6,882 bases of DNA from Pseudomonadota bacterium (GCA_023416055.1 JAEZIH010000078.1:1-6882); one strand, 5' to 3'; shown: positions 1 through 5,913, counted from the first letter of the stretch. Program-made: numbers and translations. Notes: generated from the sequence alone by a model not told the origin.

Positions 1-244
1 GCATCGGCGCGGCGGCTGCCGCGGCCGGAACGGCCGGCGCAGCAGGGGCCGGGGCCGGGGCGGCGGCGTACTGGACGGGGGCGGCCGCCGTCACTTCGCG
101 GGCCACGCGGATCTTGAGATCGTCACGCTCGACCTCGATCTCGGTCAGGTCCGTGTCGTTGAGGATGTCGGCGAGCGCGCGCACGAGGGCGGTGTCGATC
201 TCGTCGTTCTTGGACCGGGGCGTGGACGTCTTGGGATAGGCCAT
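1..244 (-). CDS. accB: Acetyl-CoA carboxylase biotin carboxyl carrier protein, N-terminal part
   Basis: AccB carries biotin between the biotin carboxylase (AccC) and carboxyltransferase halves of acetyl-CoA carboxylase, the first committed step of fatty acid synthesis in the cytoplasm. Only the first 81 codons are present; the gene runs off the left edge, so the biotinyl domain with its lysine (MKM motif) is not visible. What is seen: a start MAYPKTSTPRSKNDEIDTAL, then an acidic helical stretch with LADILNDTDLTEIEVERDDLKIRVARE (about residues 24-50; here split as LADILNDTDL then TEIEVERDDLKIRVARE), typical of AccB N-termini, then the Ala/Pro-rich flexible linker from about residue 52 onward. 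The ATG at 242-244 has an AAGAGG-type ribosome site about 6 nt upstream. It starts 19 nt after the aroQ stop codon, so it is very likely co-transcribed with aroQ; accC would be expected next, outside the window. Confidence 0.93.
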   Translation of the reverse strand, partial: MAYPKTSTPRSKNDEIDTALVRALADILNDTDLTEIEVERDDLKIRVAREVTAAAPVQYAAAPAPAPAAPAVPAAAAAAPM

Positions 245-263
245 GTGAGCCTCTTGTTACCTT

Positions 264-731
264 CTAAACCGAACGGTCGGCGGCGGGCCGCAGTTCCTGC
301 GCCAGCCGAAGGGCGGCCTTCACCGCCAGTTCGTAGCTGAACGGGCCAAAGCCCGAAACCACGCCGGCCGCGACCGGCGAAACATAGGAGCGGTGCCGGA
401 AGCGCTCGCGCGCCGCCGGGTTGGACAGGTGACACTCGACGACCGGGATCGTCAGGGTCTTGAGGGCGTCCAGCAGGGCCACGGAGGTGTGGCCGTAGCC
501 GGCGGGGTTGAGGACCAGGGCGGAGGCCTTGTCGCGCGCCTCCTGGACCCAATCTATCAGCTCGCCCTCGTGATTGGTCTGGCGGAAGACCACGGTCGCC
601 CCGCCCGCGGCGCCTTCGCACAGGGCCTCGACGTCGGCCAGGGTGGCGCGGCCATAGACCTCGGGCTCGCGCACCCCCAGCAGGTTGAGGTTCGGGCCGT
701 TGAGGACGTAGATGACGGGAGCTTCGGGCAT
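264..731 (-). CDS. aroQ: Type II 3-dehydroquinate dehydratase
   Basis: This enzyme catalyses reversible dehydration of 3-dehydroquinate to 3-dehydroshikimate, step three of the shikimate pathway, as a cytoplasmic dodecamer in the family. The 155-residue length is normal. Visible motifs are [13 protein letters not shown] (residues 11-23), [11 protein letters not shown] (51-61), [16 protein letters not shown] (75-90) and [20 protein letters not shown] (99-118). Expected catalytic and substrate residues are all present: Arg21, Tyr26, Asn75, Glu99 and His101, at the same spacing as in well-studied type II enzymes. A small oddity is the 75-83 loop, which reads NPAGYGHTS where many family members have NPGAYTHTS. 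The start ATG (729-731) has only a weak Shine-Dalgarno; no in-frame alternative start lies just upstream. A candidate promoter lies at 775-802. It is first gene of an aroQ-accB operon and divergent from thiS. Confidence 0.97.
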   Translation of the reverse strand: MPEAPVIYVLNGPNLNLLGVREPEVYGRATLADVEALCEGAAGGATVVFRQTNHEGELIDWVQEARDKASALVLNPAGYGHTSVALLDALKTLTIPVVECHLSNPAARERFRHRSYVSPVAAGVVSGFGPFSYELAVKAALRLAQELRPAADRSV

Positions 732-774
732 TCGCTCGAGATTATGACATCCGGCCGCGCGGATTCGGAGCGGC

Positions 775-802
775 CTTTTAGCGGAGGCGTGCGGGTAATC
801 AA
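775..802 (-). promoter_or_regulatory. Candidate housekeeping sigma promoter for aroQ-accB
   Basis: Reading the minus strand, TTGATTA (complement of 796-802) and GCTAAAAG (complement of 775-782) are separated by 13 nt. This fits the Caulobacter sigma-73 consensus TTGACGS-N10-14-GCTANAWC, with 7 of 8 matches in the -10 box and TTGA conserved in the -35. Transcription would start near 768, leaving a leader of roughly 36 nt before aroQ. A GATTC (GANTC) methylation-type site sits at 762-766, close to the predicted start. Identified by eye only. Confidence 0.5.
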
Positions 803-832
803 ACCGCGCGCCGGAGAGATTGACGTAACGGC

Positions 833-1030
833 ATGCGTATTCAGGTCAATGGCGAACCTCGCGAGGTTGCGGCGGCGACGGTCCTGGCCCTGGTCGAGGA
901 GCTGGGTCTGGACGTCCGCAAGGTGGCCGTGGAGCGCAACCTCGAGATCGTTCCGAAGTCGCTGCACGCCACGACCACGATCGCCGAGGGCGACCGGATC
1001 GAGGTGGTCCAGTTCGTCGGCGGCGGCTGA
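833..1030 (+). CDS. thiS: Sulfur carrier protein ThiS
   Basis: ThiS is a ubiquitin-fold sulfur carrier. Its C-terminal glycine is adenylated (normally by ThiF or a MoeB-like enzyme) and converted to a thiocarboxylate that donates sulfur to ThiG for the thiazole ring of thiamine. The 65-residue protein has normal family length, the start [12 protein letters not shown] (beta-grasp first strand), the central [11 protein letters not shown] segment, the [13 protein letters not shown] end and the required terminal Gly-Gly. The ATG at 833 is fixed by an in-frame stop at 821-823. The nearest purine-rich ribosome site, GGAGAG at 813-818, is rather distant (about 14-16 nt), so translation may be inefficient or rely on other features. 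thiG follows after 60 nt. No CTGAGA-type TPP riboswitch core is visible in the 101-bp leader. Confidence 0.95.
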   Translation: MRIQVNGEPREVAAATVLALVEELGLDVRKVAVERNLEIVPKSLHATTTIAEGDRIEVVQFVGGG

Positions 1031-1090
1031 GCCGGTCCGCGACCTTCACGCCCTTTCGCCGGGGCGGCATCAGGGTCTAGAAGCCGAGGC

Positions 1091-1882
1091 ATGAGCACCC
1101 GGACAGACACCGCCTCCGACACCTGGACCGTCGCCGGACGGACCTTTTCCAGCCGGCTGATCGTCGGCACCGGCAAGTACGAGACCTATCAGCAGAACGC
1201 CGAGGCGGCGGAAGCGGCGGGGGCCGAGATCGTCACCGTGGCCCTGCGGCGGGTGAACCTGTCGGATCCGAGCCAGCCGATGCTGGTCGACTATGTGAAG
1301 CCCGACCGCTTCACCTTCCTGCCCAACACCGCCGGCTGCTTCACCGGCGAGGACGCGGTGCGGACGCTGCGGCTGGCGCGCGAGGCGGGCGGCTGGAGCC
1401 TGGTCAAGCTGGAGGTGCTGTCGGACACGGCGCACCTGTATCCGGACATGGTCGAGACGCTCAGGGCGCTGGACCTGCTGGTCAAGGACGGCTTCGACGT
1501 CATGGTCTACTGCACCGACGACGTGGTCATGGCGAAGCGGCTGGAGGAGGCCGGGGCGGCGGCGATCATGCCGGCGGCCAGCCCGATCGGCTCGGGACTG
1601 GGCATCCAGAACCGGGTCAACATCCGGCTGATCGTCGAACAGGCCAAGGTGCCGGTTCTGGTCGACGCCGGCGTCGGCACAGCCTCCGACGCGACCATCG
1701 CCATGGAGCTGGGCTGCGACGCGGTGATCGCCAACACGGCCATCGCGGCGGCGAAGGATCCGATCAGGATGGCGTCGGCGATGAAGCACGCGGTCATCGC
1801 CGGGCGCGAGGCCTATCTGGCCGGGCGGATGCCGAAGCGGATGTACGCGAGTGCGAGCTCGCCGATGGCGGGGCTGATCTGA
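1091..1882 (+). CDS. thiG: Thiazole synthase ThiG
   Basis: ThiG condenses 1-deoxy-D-xylulose 5-phosphate, dehydroglycine and the sulfur of ThiS thiocarboxylate into the thiazole phosphate of thiamine. The 263-residue length is normal. It is a TIM-barrel protein; visible family motifs are [11 protein letters not shown] (20-30), VTVALRRVN (48-56), [20 protein letters not shown] (77-96), the catalytic lysine in LVKLEVL (Lys106, forming the imine with the sugar), [16 protein letters not shown], and the phosphate-binding [15 protein letters not shown] and [15 protein letters not shown] segments. The C-terminus ends ASSPMAGLI. The ATG at 1091 gives a family-like N-terminus, but the upstream ribosome site is poor (AGAAG at 1079-1083; GAGG at 1086-1089 is too close). 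It follows thiS by 60 nt, presumably one transcript. No thiE, thiO or thiF is linked downstream. Confidence 0.96.
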   Translation: MSTRTDTASDTWTVAGRTFSSRLIVGTGKYETYQQNAEAAEAAGAEIVTVALRRVNLSDPSQPMLVDYVKPDRFTFLPNTAGCFTGEDAVRTLRLAREAGGWSLVKLEVLSDTAHLYPDMVETLRALDLLVKDGFDVMVYCTDDVVMAKRLEEAGAAAIMPAASPIGSGLGIQNRVNIRLIVEQAKVPVLVDAGVGTASDATIAMELGCDAVIANTAIAAAKDPIRMASAMKHAVIAGREAYLAGRMPKRMYASASSPMAGLI

Positions 1883-2264
1883 CGGCGCGATTTTCAGTCG
1901 GAGCTGCAAATCCGGCCTCACGGGCTGCCCTGACGGAAAAAGCGGCGAAAGCTGTCTTGTCGGGACATTGTCTCCGACGTCGCTCCCGGACGAAGGAGAC
2001 GGGTGCCGGCTCCTGGCCCGGAGCGGCGGGGTTTCTGGCTGTCAAAGACCGGCGGGACGGCACCCGGAGACCATAAAGCATCACGGTGCGTCAGGGACGG
2101 ACGCAGGGGCGGGCCGTCGGGGCTCGGAAAGGTCGGGAGTCCCGCTTTCGGGGCGCAATGTCGCGGGAAGGAAGGTCTCGGGAGTCTCACCCGGAACTCA
2201 CGCGCGCTGGCACGGGCGGGGTGCGACGCCTAAGCTTGTCGGTCACAGATTCATGGAGAGAGCG
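1883..2264 (+). other. Gene-poor intergenic stretch with several potential RNA hairpins
   Basis: This 382-nt gap between thiG and the NTF2-like gene has no ORF I can support: open frames on both strands give Pro/Arg/Ser-rich, non-family-like translations. Potential stems seen by eye: 1959-1978 (8 bp with one bulge, loop ATT); 2000-2008 with 2058-2066 (9 bp perfect, CGGGTGCCG/CGGCACCCG), enclosing two smaller hairpins (2009-2024 and about 2030-2050); 2087-2105 (6 bp); and 2140-2145 with 2163-2168 (6 bp). A direct repeat is described separately. It contains three GANTC sites (2137, 2182, 2248). None matches a riboswitch, SRP RNA, 6S, tmRNA or RNase P core I can recall. It could hold a small RNA, thiG 3' end and promoter of the next gene, or decayed sequence. 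No T-tract follows the stems. Confidence 0.4.
2131..2186. repeat. Imperfect direct repeat in the intergenic stretch
   Basis: GGTCGGGAGTC at 2131-2141 recurs as GGTCTCGGGAGTC at 2174-2186 (2-nt insertion), each preceded by a GGAA-rich run and each ending in a GAGTC (GANTC-type) site. Spacing is 43 nt start to start. It may be a duplicated regulatory box or chance in GC-rich sequence. Confidence 0.35.
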
Positions 2265-2750
2265 ATGCTCCGTCCCGCCTGCGTACTGGCCCTGGTTCTG
2301 GCGGCTTCCGCGCCCGCCGCGCATGCGCACGATCCGGCGCCCGCCGCCCGGTCCGAAGGCGTGGTCGCCCCCGAGGCAGAAGCGGCCGCCGACGTCGTGG
2401 ACCGGTTCCACGCCGCGCTTCGAGCCGGCGACACGGACGGGGCCCTGGCCCTGCTGGCCGAGGACGTCCTGATCCTGGAGCAGGGCGGAGCCGAGCGGTC
2501 ACGGGATGAGTATGCGGCGCATCACCTCGGCGCCGACGCCGCCTTCGCCGCCGCCGTGCCCGAGATCCGTCTGCGCCGCGCGGGCTGGGCCGAGGGCGAC
2601 ATCGCATGGATCGCCACCGAAGGCCGCACGACGGGTACGTATGAGGGCCGGGCCGTGGACCGGCTGACGGTCGAGACCATGGTGCTGCAGCGCGGCCCCG
2701 AAGGCTGGCGCATCCGTCACGTGCACTGGTCCTCGCGCGCGGCGCAGTAG
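2265..2750 (+). CDS. Exported NTF2/SnoaL-like (DUF4440-type) protein of unknown function
   Basis: The 161-residue product has an N-terminal signal peptide: [21 protein letters not shown] with probable cleavage after AHA (residue 21), so it should be periplasmic. After a low-complexity Ala/Glu linker, residues about 41-161 look like a cone-shaped NTF2-like domain: [21 protein letters not shown] helix, [10 protein letters not shown] strand, a [13 protein letters not shown] helix, then the strand-rich [18 protein letters not shown] ... [27 protein letters not shown] end. The family includes enzymes and ligand binders, and no catalytic residue set can be assigned here. The ATG at 2265 is preferred over the in-frame ATG at 2253 because GGAGAG (2255-2260) is a good ribosome site at 6 nt and because it begins the signal peptide cleanly. 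It appears monocistronic, between a long upstream gap and the serS promoter. Confidence 0.85.
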   Translation: MLRPACVLALVLAASAPAAHAHDPAPAARSEGVVAPEAEAAADVVDRFHAALRAGDTDGALALLAEDVLILEQGGAERSRDEYAAHHLGADAAFAAAVPEIRLRRAGWAEGDIAWIATEGRTTGTYEGRAVDRLTVETMVLQRGPEGWRIRHVHWSSRAAQ

Positions 2751-2762
2751 GCCGGGCTACCC

Positions 2763-2789
2763 GCCAAGGGCCCGAACGCCCGGGTTGGC
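2763..2789 (+). terminator. Possible hairpin after the NTF2-like gene
   Basis: GCCAAGGGC (2763-2771) can pair with GCCC (2778-2781) plus TTGGC (2785-2789), giving 9 bp with a 3-nt GGG bulge and a 6-nt loop. It begins 12 nt after the stop codon. There is no T-tract, and it overlaps the proposed serS -35 box, so a terminator role is weakly supported. Confidence 0.25.
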
Positions 2790-2813
2790 TGAATCCGCGA
2801 GGGGAGCTAGAGC
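2785..2813 (+). promoter_or_regulatory. Candidate housekeeping sigma promoter for serS cluster
   Basis: TTGGCTG (2785-2791) and GCTAGAGC (2806-2813) are 14 nt apart, matching the Caulobacter sigma-73 pattern TTGACGS-N10-14-GCTANAWC at 5 of 7 and 7 of 8 positions. Transcription would begin near 2819-2821, leaving a leader of about 20 nt with a GAGAG ribosome site at 2828-2832. A GAATC (GANTC) site at 2791-2795 starts at the last base of the -35 box and runs into the spacer, so CcrM-type methylation could in principle influence it. Confidence 0.5.
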
Positions 2814-2838
2814 ATCGCTTCCTTCCCGAGAGACGACC

Positions 2839-4254
2839 ATGCACGACATCCGCGCCATCCGTGACAATCCCGACGCCTACGCCGCGGGGTGGTCGTCGCG
2901 CGGGGTCGAGGGCGCGCAGGCGCTGGTGGACGAGATTCTGCGGCTGGACCGCGAACTGCGCGCCGCGCAGACGGCGGGGCAGGACGGGCTGTCGAAGCGC
3001 AATGCGGCGTCGAAGGCGATCGGCGCCGCCATGGGCCGCAAGGACATGGCCGAGGCCGAGCGGCTGAAGGCCGAGGTCGAGAGCCTGAAGGGCGAGATCG
3101 CGGCGGCGGAGGCGACCGAGCGGGAGGTCGGGGCGAAGCTGCGCGACCTGCTGGCCAAGCAGCAGAACCTGGCGGCCGAGGACGTGCCGGACGGCGAGGA
3201 CGAGGGCGCCAACGTCGAGGTGAGCCGCTGGGGGACGCCGCGCGAGGGTGGGCCGGCCAGGGATCACGCCGATCTGGGGGAGGCGCTGGGGCTGCTGGAT
3301 TTCGAGGCGGCGGCGCGGATGTCGGGGGCGCGGTTCGCGGTGCTGAAGGGCGGGCTGGCGCGGCTGGAGCGGGCCATCGGGCAGTTCATGCTGGACGTGC
3401 AGACCGGCGAGCACGGCTATCTGGAGGTCAATCCGCCGTATCTGGTGCGCGACGAGGCGATGTTCGGGACCGGGCAGCTGCCGAAGTTCAAGGAGGACCT
3501 GTTCGCAACGGGGACGGACTGGGGCCAGATCTCCAAACTTCTTGCGGACCACGACCAGGAACGTGCCGCTTCGTTCTTCGGCGGCTCGCCCACCGAACTC
3601 GAGCACGAAGTGCTGATGGGGAAGTATGGCGGCGAACCCATCCGCTACCTCATCCCCACCGCCGAGGTCTCCCTGACCAACCTCGTGCGCGAGCAGATCC
3701 TGCCGGAGAACGAGCTCGCCGAGCCGATCCGCTACACCGCCCTGACGCCGTGCTTCCGGGCCGAGGCGGGGTCGGCGGGGCGGGATACGCGGGGGCTGAT
3801 CCGGCAGCACCAGTTCCACAAGGTCGAGCTGGTCTCGATCACCCGGCCGGAGGACTCCGAGGCCGAGCACGAGCGGATGGTGGGCTGCGCCGAGGCGATC
3901 CTGCAGCGGCTGGAGCTGCCCTACCGCAAGGTGCTGCTGTGCAAGGGCGACATGGGCTTTTCGGCGCGCAAGACCTACGACCTCGAGGTCTGGCTGCCGT
4001 CGCAGAACACCTATCGCGAGATCAGCTCGTGCTCGAACTGCGGCGACTTCCAGGCCCGGCGCATGGACGCGCGCTTCAAGCGGGACGGGGAGAAGAAGAC
4101 CGAGTTCGTGCATACCCTCAACGGCTCGGGTCTGGCCGTCGGTCGCACGCTTGTCGCGATTCTGGAGAACTATCAGCAGGACGACGGATCGATCCGCGTG
4201 CCTTCGGCGCTTGTGCCCTACATGGGCGGCGTCGAGCGGATCGCCGTCGCCTGA
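2839..4254 (+). CDS. serS: Seryl-tRNA synthetase with an extra internal segment
   Basis: SerRS charges tRNA-Ser (and tRNA-Sec where present) with serine in the cytoplasm. The start [14 protein letters not shown] at ATG 2839 matches the family, with GAGAG 6 nt upstream. Residues about 28-112 form the long antiparallel coiled-coil arm that grips the tRNA variable arm. The class II core follows: motif 1 region (about 178-204, ending in LEVNPPYLV), [13 protein letters not shown] (210-222), the serine-site TAE (274-276 in [13 protein letters not shown]), motif 2 [20 protein letters not shown] (306-325, Arg307), and motif 3 [16 protein letters not shown] (428-443, Arg436). At 471 residues it is longer than the usual 425-430. 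The excess lies between LF222 and Y270, about 33 residues more than in the E. coli enzyme. All core residues are present, so the enzyme should be functional. It heads the downstream cluster. Confidence 0.96.
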   Translation: MHDIRAIRDNPDAYAAGWSSRGVEGAQALVDEILRLDRELRAAQTAGQDGLSKRNAASKAIGAAMGRKDMAEAERLKAEVESLKGEIAAAEATEREVGAKLRDLLAKQQNLAAEDVPDGEDEGANVEVSRWGTPREGGPARDHADLGEALGLLDFEAAARMSGARFAVLKGGLARLERAIGQFMLDVQTGEHGYLEVNPPYLVRDEAMFGTGQLPKFKEDLFATGTDWGQISKLLADHDQERAASFFGGSPTELEHEVLMGKYGGEPIRYLIPTAEVSLTNLVREQILPENELAEPIRYTALTPCFRAEAGSAGRDTRGLIRQHQFHKVELVSITRPEDSEAEHERMVGCAEAILQRLELPYRKVLLCKGDMGFSARKTYDLEVWLPSQNTYREISSCSNCGDFQARRMDARFKRDGEKKTEFVHTLNGSGLAVGRTLVAILENYQQDDGSIRVPSALVPYMGGVERIAVA

Positions 4255-4267
4255 GCGGAGAAGACGC

Positions 4268-4660
4268 ATGCGGATGTTGCTGGCTTTGGCGGGGGCCGCG
4301 GCCCGCGCGGGATGCGGGACCATGGCCGGGAACACCGGCCCGGCGCCGGCGGGGCTGGACCTGTCGGGCGGGAGGTTCGAGGGCTGGGTGCGAGTGACCG
4401 GCGAGGAGTTCCAGCTGTTCGCCGAGCAGCGCGACCTGCGCAACCCGGGCGCGCGAGCCTGCGTGTCGGGCGCGCTGCCGCGGAACCTGCAGAGATCGTC
4501 CGGGGACATCTCGGGCTCGCAGGTGCGCTTCACCGGCCGGACGCTGGCGTGGGCGGAGCGCAACCAGGCGCAGAGCCACGACTGGCAGGGCTCGAACATC
4601 ACCAACGGCTGCCGCAAGGACGTGGTGATCCTGGCCGACCGGGTCGAGGTGCTGCGCTAG
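4268..4660 (+). CDS. Small exported protein with degenerate lipobox, function unknown
   Basis: The 130-residue product starts MRMLLALAGAAARAGCGTMAG, which resembles a lipoprotein signal with Cys16 as the lipidation site, but the -3 position is Arg13 (ARAGC) rather than Leu/Val/Ala, so processing is uncertain. The mature part has two cysteines (65, 115), possibly a disulfide, and a strand-rich pattern: FEGWVRVTGEEFQLF, ACVSGALPRN, SQVRFTGRTLAW, CRKDVVILADRVEVL, compatible with a small beta-barrel fold. I do not recognise the family. The ATG at 4268 has GGAG (4257-4260) 7 nt upstream and begins 13 nt after the serS stop, so it is in the serS transcript. Its C-terminal pattern resembles that of the lipoprotein at 5533-5913. 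An alternative start is ATG 4274. Confidence 0.8.
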   Translation: MRMLLALAGAAARAGCGTMAGNTGPAPAGLDLSGGRFEGWVRVTGEEFQLFAEQRDLRNPGARACVSGALPRNLQRSSGDISGSQVRFTGRTLAWAERNQAQSHDWQGSNITNGCRKDVVILADRVEVLR

Positions 4661-4675
4661 CCACGGAACGTCCTC

Positions 4676-4692
4676 TCCCGGCAGGCGCGGGA
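4676..4692 (+). terminator. Weak hairpin between the small exported protein and surE
   Basis: TCCCG (4676-4680) pairs with CGGGA (4688-4692) around a 7-nt loop. TTTT occurs at 4699-4702, 6 nt beyond the stem, too far for a standard intrinsic terminator. It may cause partial termination or nothing. Confidence 0.2.
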
Positions 4693-4716
4693 AGCAACTT
4701 TTCGGATGCGCCGCGG

Positions 4717-4739
4717 CGGTCTTCGGACTAGTCAGACCG
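4717..4739 (+). other. Hairpin directly upstream of the surE start codon
   Basis: CGGTCT (4717-4722) pairs perfectly with AGACCG (4734-4739) around an 11-nt loop containing the palindrome ACTAGT. The stem ends 2 nt before the surE ATG, in the place where a ribosome site should be. No clear Shine-Dalgarno is visible there, so this structure may affect surE initiation. Confidence 0.35.
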
Positions 4740-4741
4740 GC

Positions 4742-5536
4742 ATGCGAATCCTGCTGACCAACGACGACGGCATCGAGGCCGAGGGGCTGGAGTGTCTGGA
4801 GCGGATCGCGCGGACCCTGTCGGACGACGTGTGGATCTGCGCCCCCGCCGTCGAGCAGTCGGGCAAGGGGCGGGGCATCACCCTGACCGAGCCGCTGCGG
4901 GTCAACCGGCTGGGCGACAGGCGGTTCGCGGTGACGGGGACGCCGACCGACTGCGTGGTGCTGGCGGTCAACGACCTGATGGTCGACGCGCGGCCGGACC
5001 TGGTGCTGTCGGGCGTGAACCGCGGGCACAACGTCGGCGAGGACTGCTCCTACTCCGGGACGGTGGCGGGGGCGCTGCAGGGCATGGCCTTCGGCATCCG
5101 CTCGATCGCGCTGAGCCAGAGCCTGGAGCGGTTCCATGACGAGGTGCGGGCGCACTGGGAGACGGCCGAGGCGTTCGCGCCGGGGATCGTCGAGCGGCTG
5201 CTGGAGCAGCCGTGGCAGGCGGGGGTGGTGATGAACCTCAACTTCCCGGCGCTGCCGCCGGAGCTGGTCAAGGAGGTCGAGGTGACGCGGCAGGGGTTTC
5301 GCGACGTCGGCGAGATGCACGCCGTCAAGCGCACCGATCTGCGCGGGCGCGACTACTACTGGATGAGCTTCCGCGGCGCGAAGCAGGAGCATGCCGCCGG
5401 CACCGATCTGAGAGCCATCGACGAGGGACGGATTTCGGTGACGCCGCTGCACATCGACCTGACCCACATGACCAGCGTCAACGATCTGAAGGGCGTGCTG
5501 GGCGGGGCGCCGCCGAAGGCGAGGGCGGCGGCGTGA
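4742..5536 (+). CDS. surE: 5'/3'-nucleotidase SurE
   Basis: SurE is a metal-dependent phosphatase that removes phosphate from nucleoside 5'- and 3'-monophosphates (and short polyphosphate in some species), linked to stationary-phase and stress survival. The 264-residue product begins MRILLTNDDGIEAEGLE, the family signature. Metal ligands are present: Asp8, Asp9, Ser40 (APAVEQSGKGRGIT) and Asn93 (LVLSGVNRGHNVGED), followed by CSYSGTVAGALQG. Other family segments are FAVTGTPTDCV (62-72), VVMNLNFP and the late SVTPLHIDLT. An in-frame ATG at 4706 would add 12 non-family residues, so 4742 is chosen, although its ribosome site is weak and overlapped by a hairpin. It lies 81 nt after the upstream gene. 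Its stop codon overlaps the next start (GTGA), so translation is coupled to the lipoprotein and then pcm. Confidence 0.97.
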   Translation: MRILLTNDDGIEAEGLECLERIARTLSDDVWICAPAVEQSGKGRGITLTEPLRVNRLGDRRFAVTGTPTDCVVLAVNDLMVDARPDLVLSGVNRGHNVGEDCSYSGTVAGALQGMAFGIRSIALSQSLERFHDEVRAHWETAEAFAPGIVERLLEQPWQAGVVMNLNFPALPPELVKEVEVTRQGFRDVGEMHAVKRTDLRGRDYYWMSFRGAKQEHAAGTDLRAIDEGRISVTPLHIDLTHMTSVNDLKGVLGGAPPKARAAA

Positions 5537-5913
5537 GGGGCGCGTCGGCCACGATCGCGTTGGCGGTCGGCCTCGCCGGCTGCATGGGACCCGAAACGCG
5601 CACGGCCTGGCTGGACCGGCCGTGGATCGATTCGGGCTGCGACGCGGCTGGCTGGTGCCGCGTCCGGGGGCGACTGGAGATGCCGCAGGACCCGGCCTCG
5701 GTCCGCGGCCGCCTGTGGCTCGAGGACGGAGGCTGTCTGCCTGTCGACCTGACCGGCAAGTTCATCCGCGCGGCCGGCGATTGGGACGGACGCCGGGTCG
5801 CGGTTCGCGGGCGGCTCGTCCCGGTAGAGGCGCCGGGCAGCGCCGGAGCACAGGCCTGTGCGTCGGATCGGGTGCTCTACGCCGACCGCCTGTCGCTGAA
5901 GGCGGACCGATGA
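5533..5913 (+). CDS. Small lipoprotein of unknown function, between surE and pcm
   Basis: The 126-residue product starts at GTG 5533, overlapping the surE stop by GTGA, with an AAGGCGAGG ribosome site (GAGG at 5521-5524). The N-terminus RGASATIALAVGLAGCMG is a lipoprotein signal with a canonical LAGC lipobox, lipidated at Cys17; the following Met-Gly gives no inner-membrane retention Asp. The mature domain has four further cysteines (36, 42, 68, 109), suggesting disulfides in the periplasm, and repeated strand-like segments with GR: CRVRGRLEM, SVRGRLWLE, VAVRGRLVPV, ending VLYADRLSLKADR. This looks like a small beta-barrel (OB-like) fold, by inference only. It ends in an ATGA overlap with pcm. 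Its C-terminal pattern resembles the protein at 4268-4660. Function is unknown; the coupling suggests a role in the same surE-pcm maintenance unit or simple co-expression. Confidence 0.85.
   Translation: MRGASATIALAVGLAGCMGPETRTAWLDRPWIDSGCDAAGWCRVRGRLEMPQDPASVRGRLWLEDGGCLPVDLTGKFIRAAGDWDGRRVAVRGRLVPVEAPGSAGAQACASDRVLYADRLSLKADR

Noticed and set aside
820..825. TTGACG as a -35 box for thiS
   Set aside because: It lies only 8 nt before the thiS ATG, so its -10 box would fall inside the coding region and transcription would start within thiS.
1918..2190. Minus-strand 90-codon frame in the intergenic gap
   Set aside because: The GTG-start translation is Pro/Arg/Ser-rich with no recognisable motif and no ribosome site; not supported as a gene.
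2090..2190. SRP (4.5S) RNA suggested by GGAAGGAAG
   Set aside because: The conserved GGAAGGAAGCAGC loop context and flanking symmetric stem are absent; only the purine run matches.
1968..2264. N-terminal extension of the NTF2-like gene back to 1968
   Set aside because: The extension would bury the obvious signal peptide behind about 99 low-complexity residues, while ATG 2265 has a good ribosome site and starts the signal peptide.
2889..4397. 502-codon plus-strand frame overlapping serS
   Set aside because: The translation is Gly/Arg/Ala-rich low complexity in the +1-shifted frame of serS, a shadow of the true reading frame.
2251..4617. Very long open frame on the minus strand (788 codons)
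   Set aside because: It is antisense to serS and its neighbours, is Arg/Pro/Leu/His-rich with no family signature, and arises from the high-GC codon pattern of the real genes. The same applies to the minus-strand frame at 4118-5467 opposite surE.
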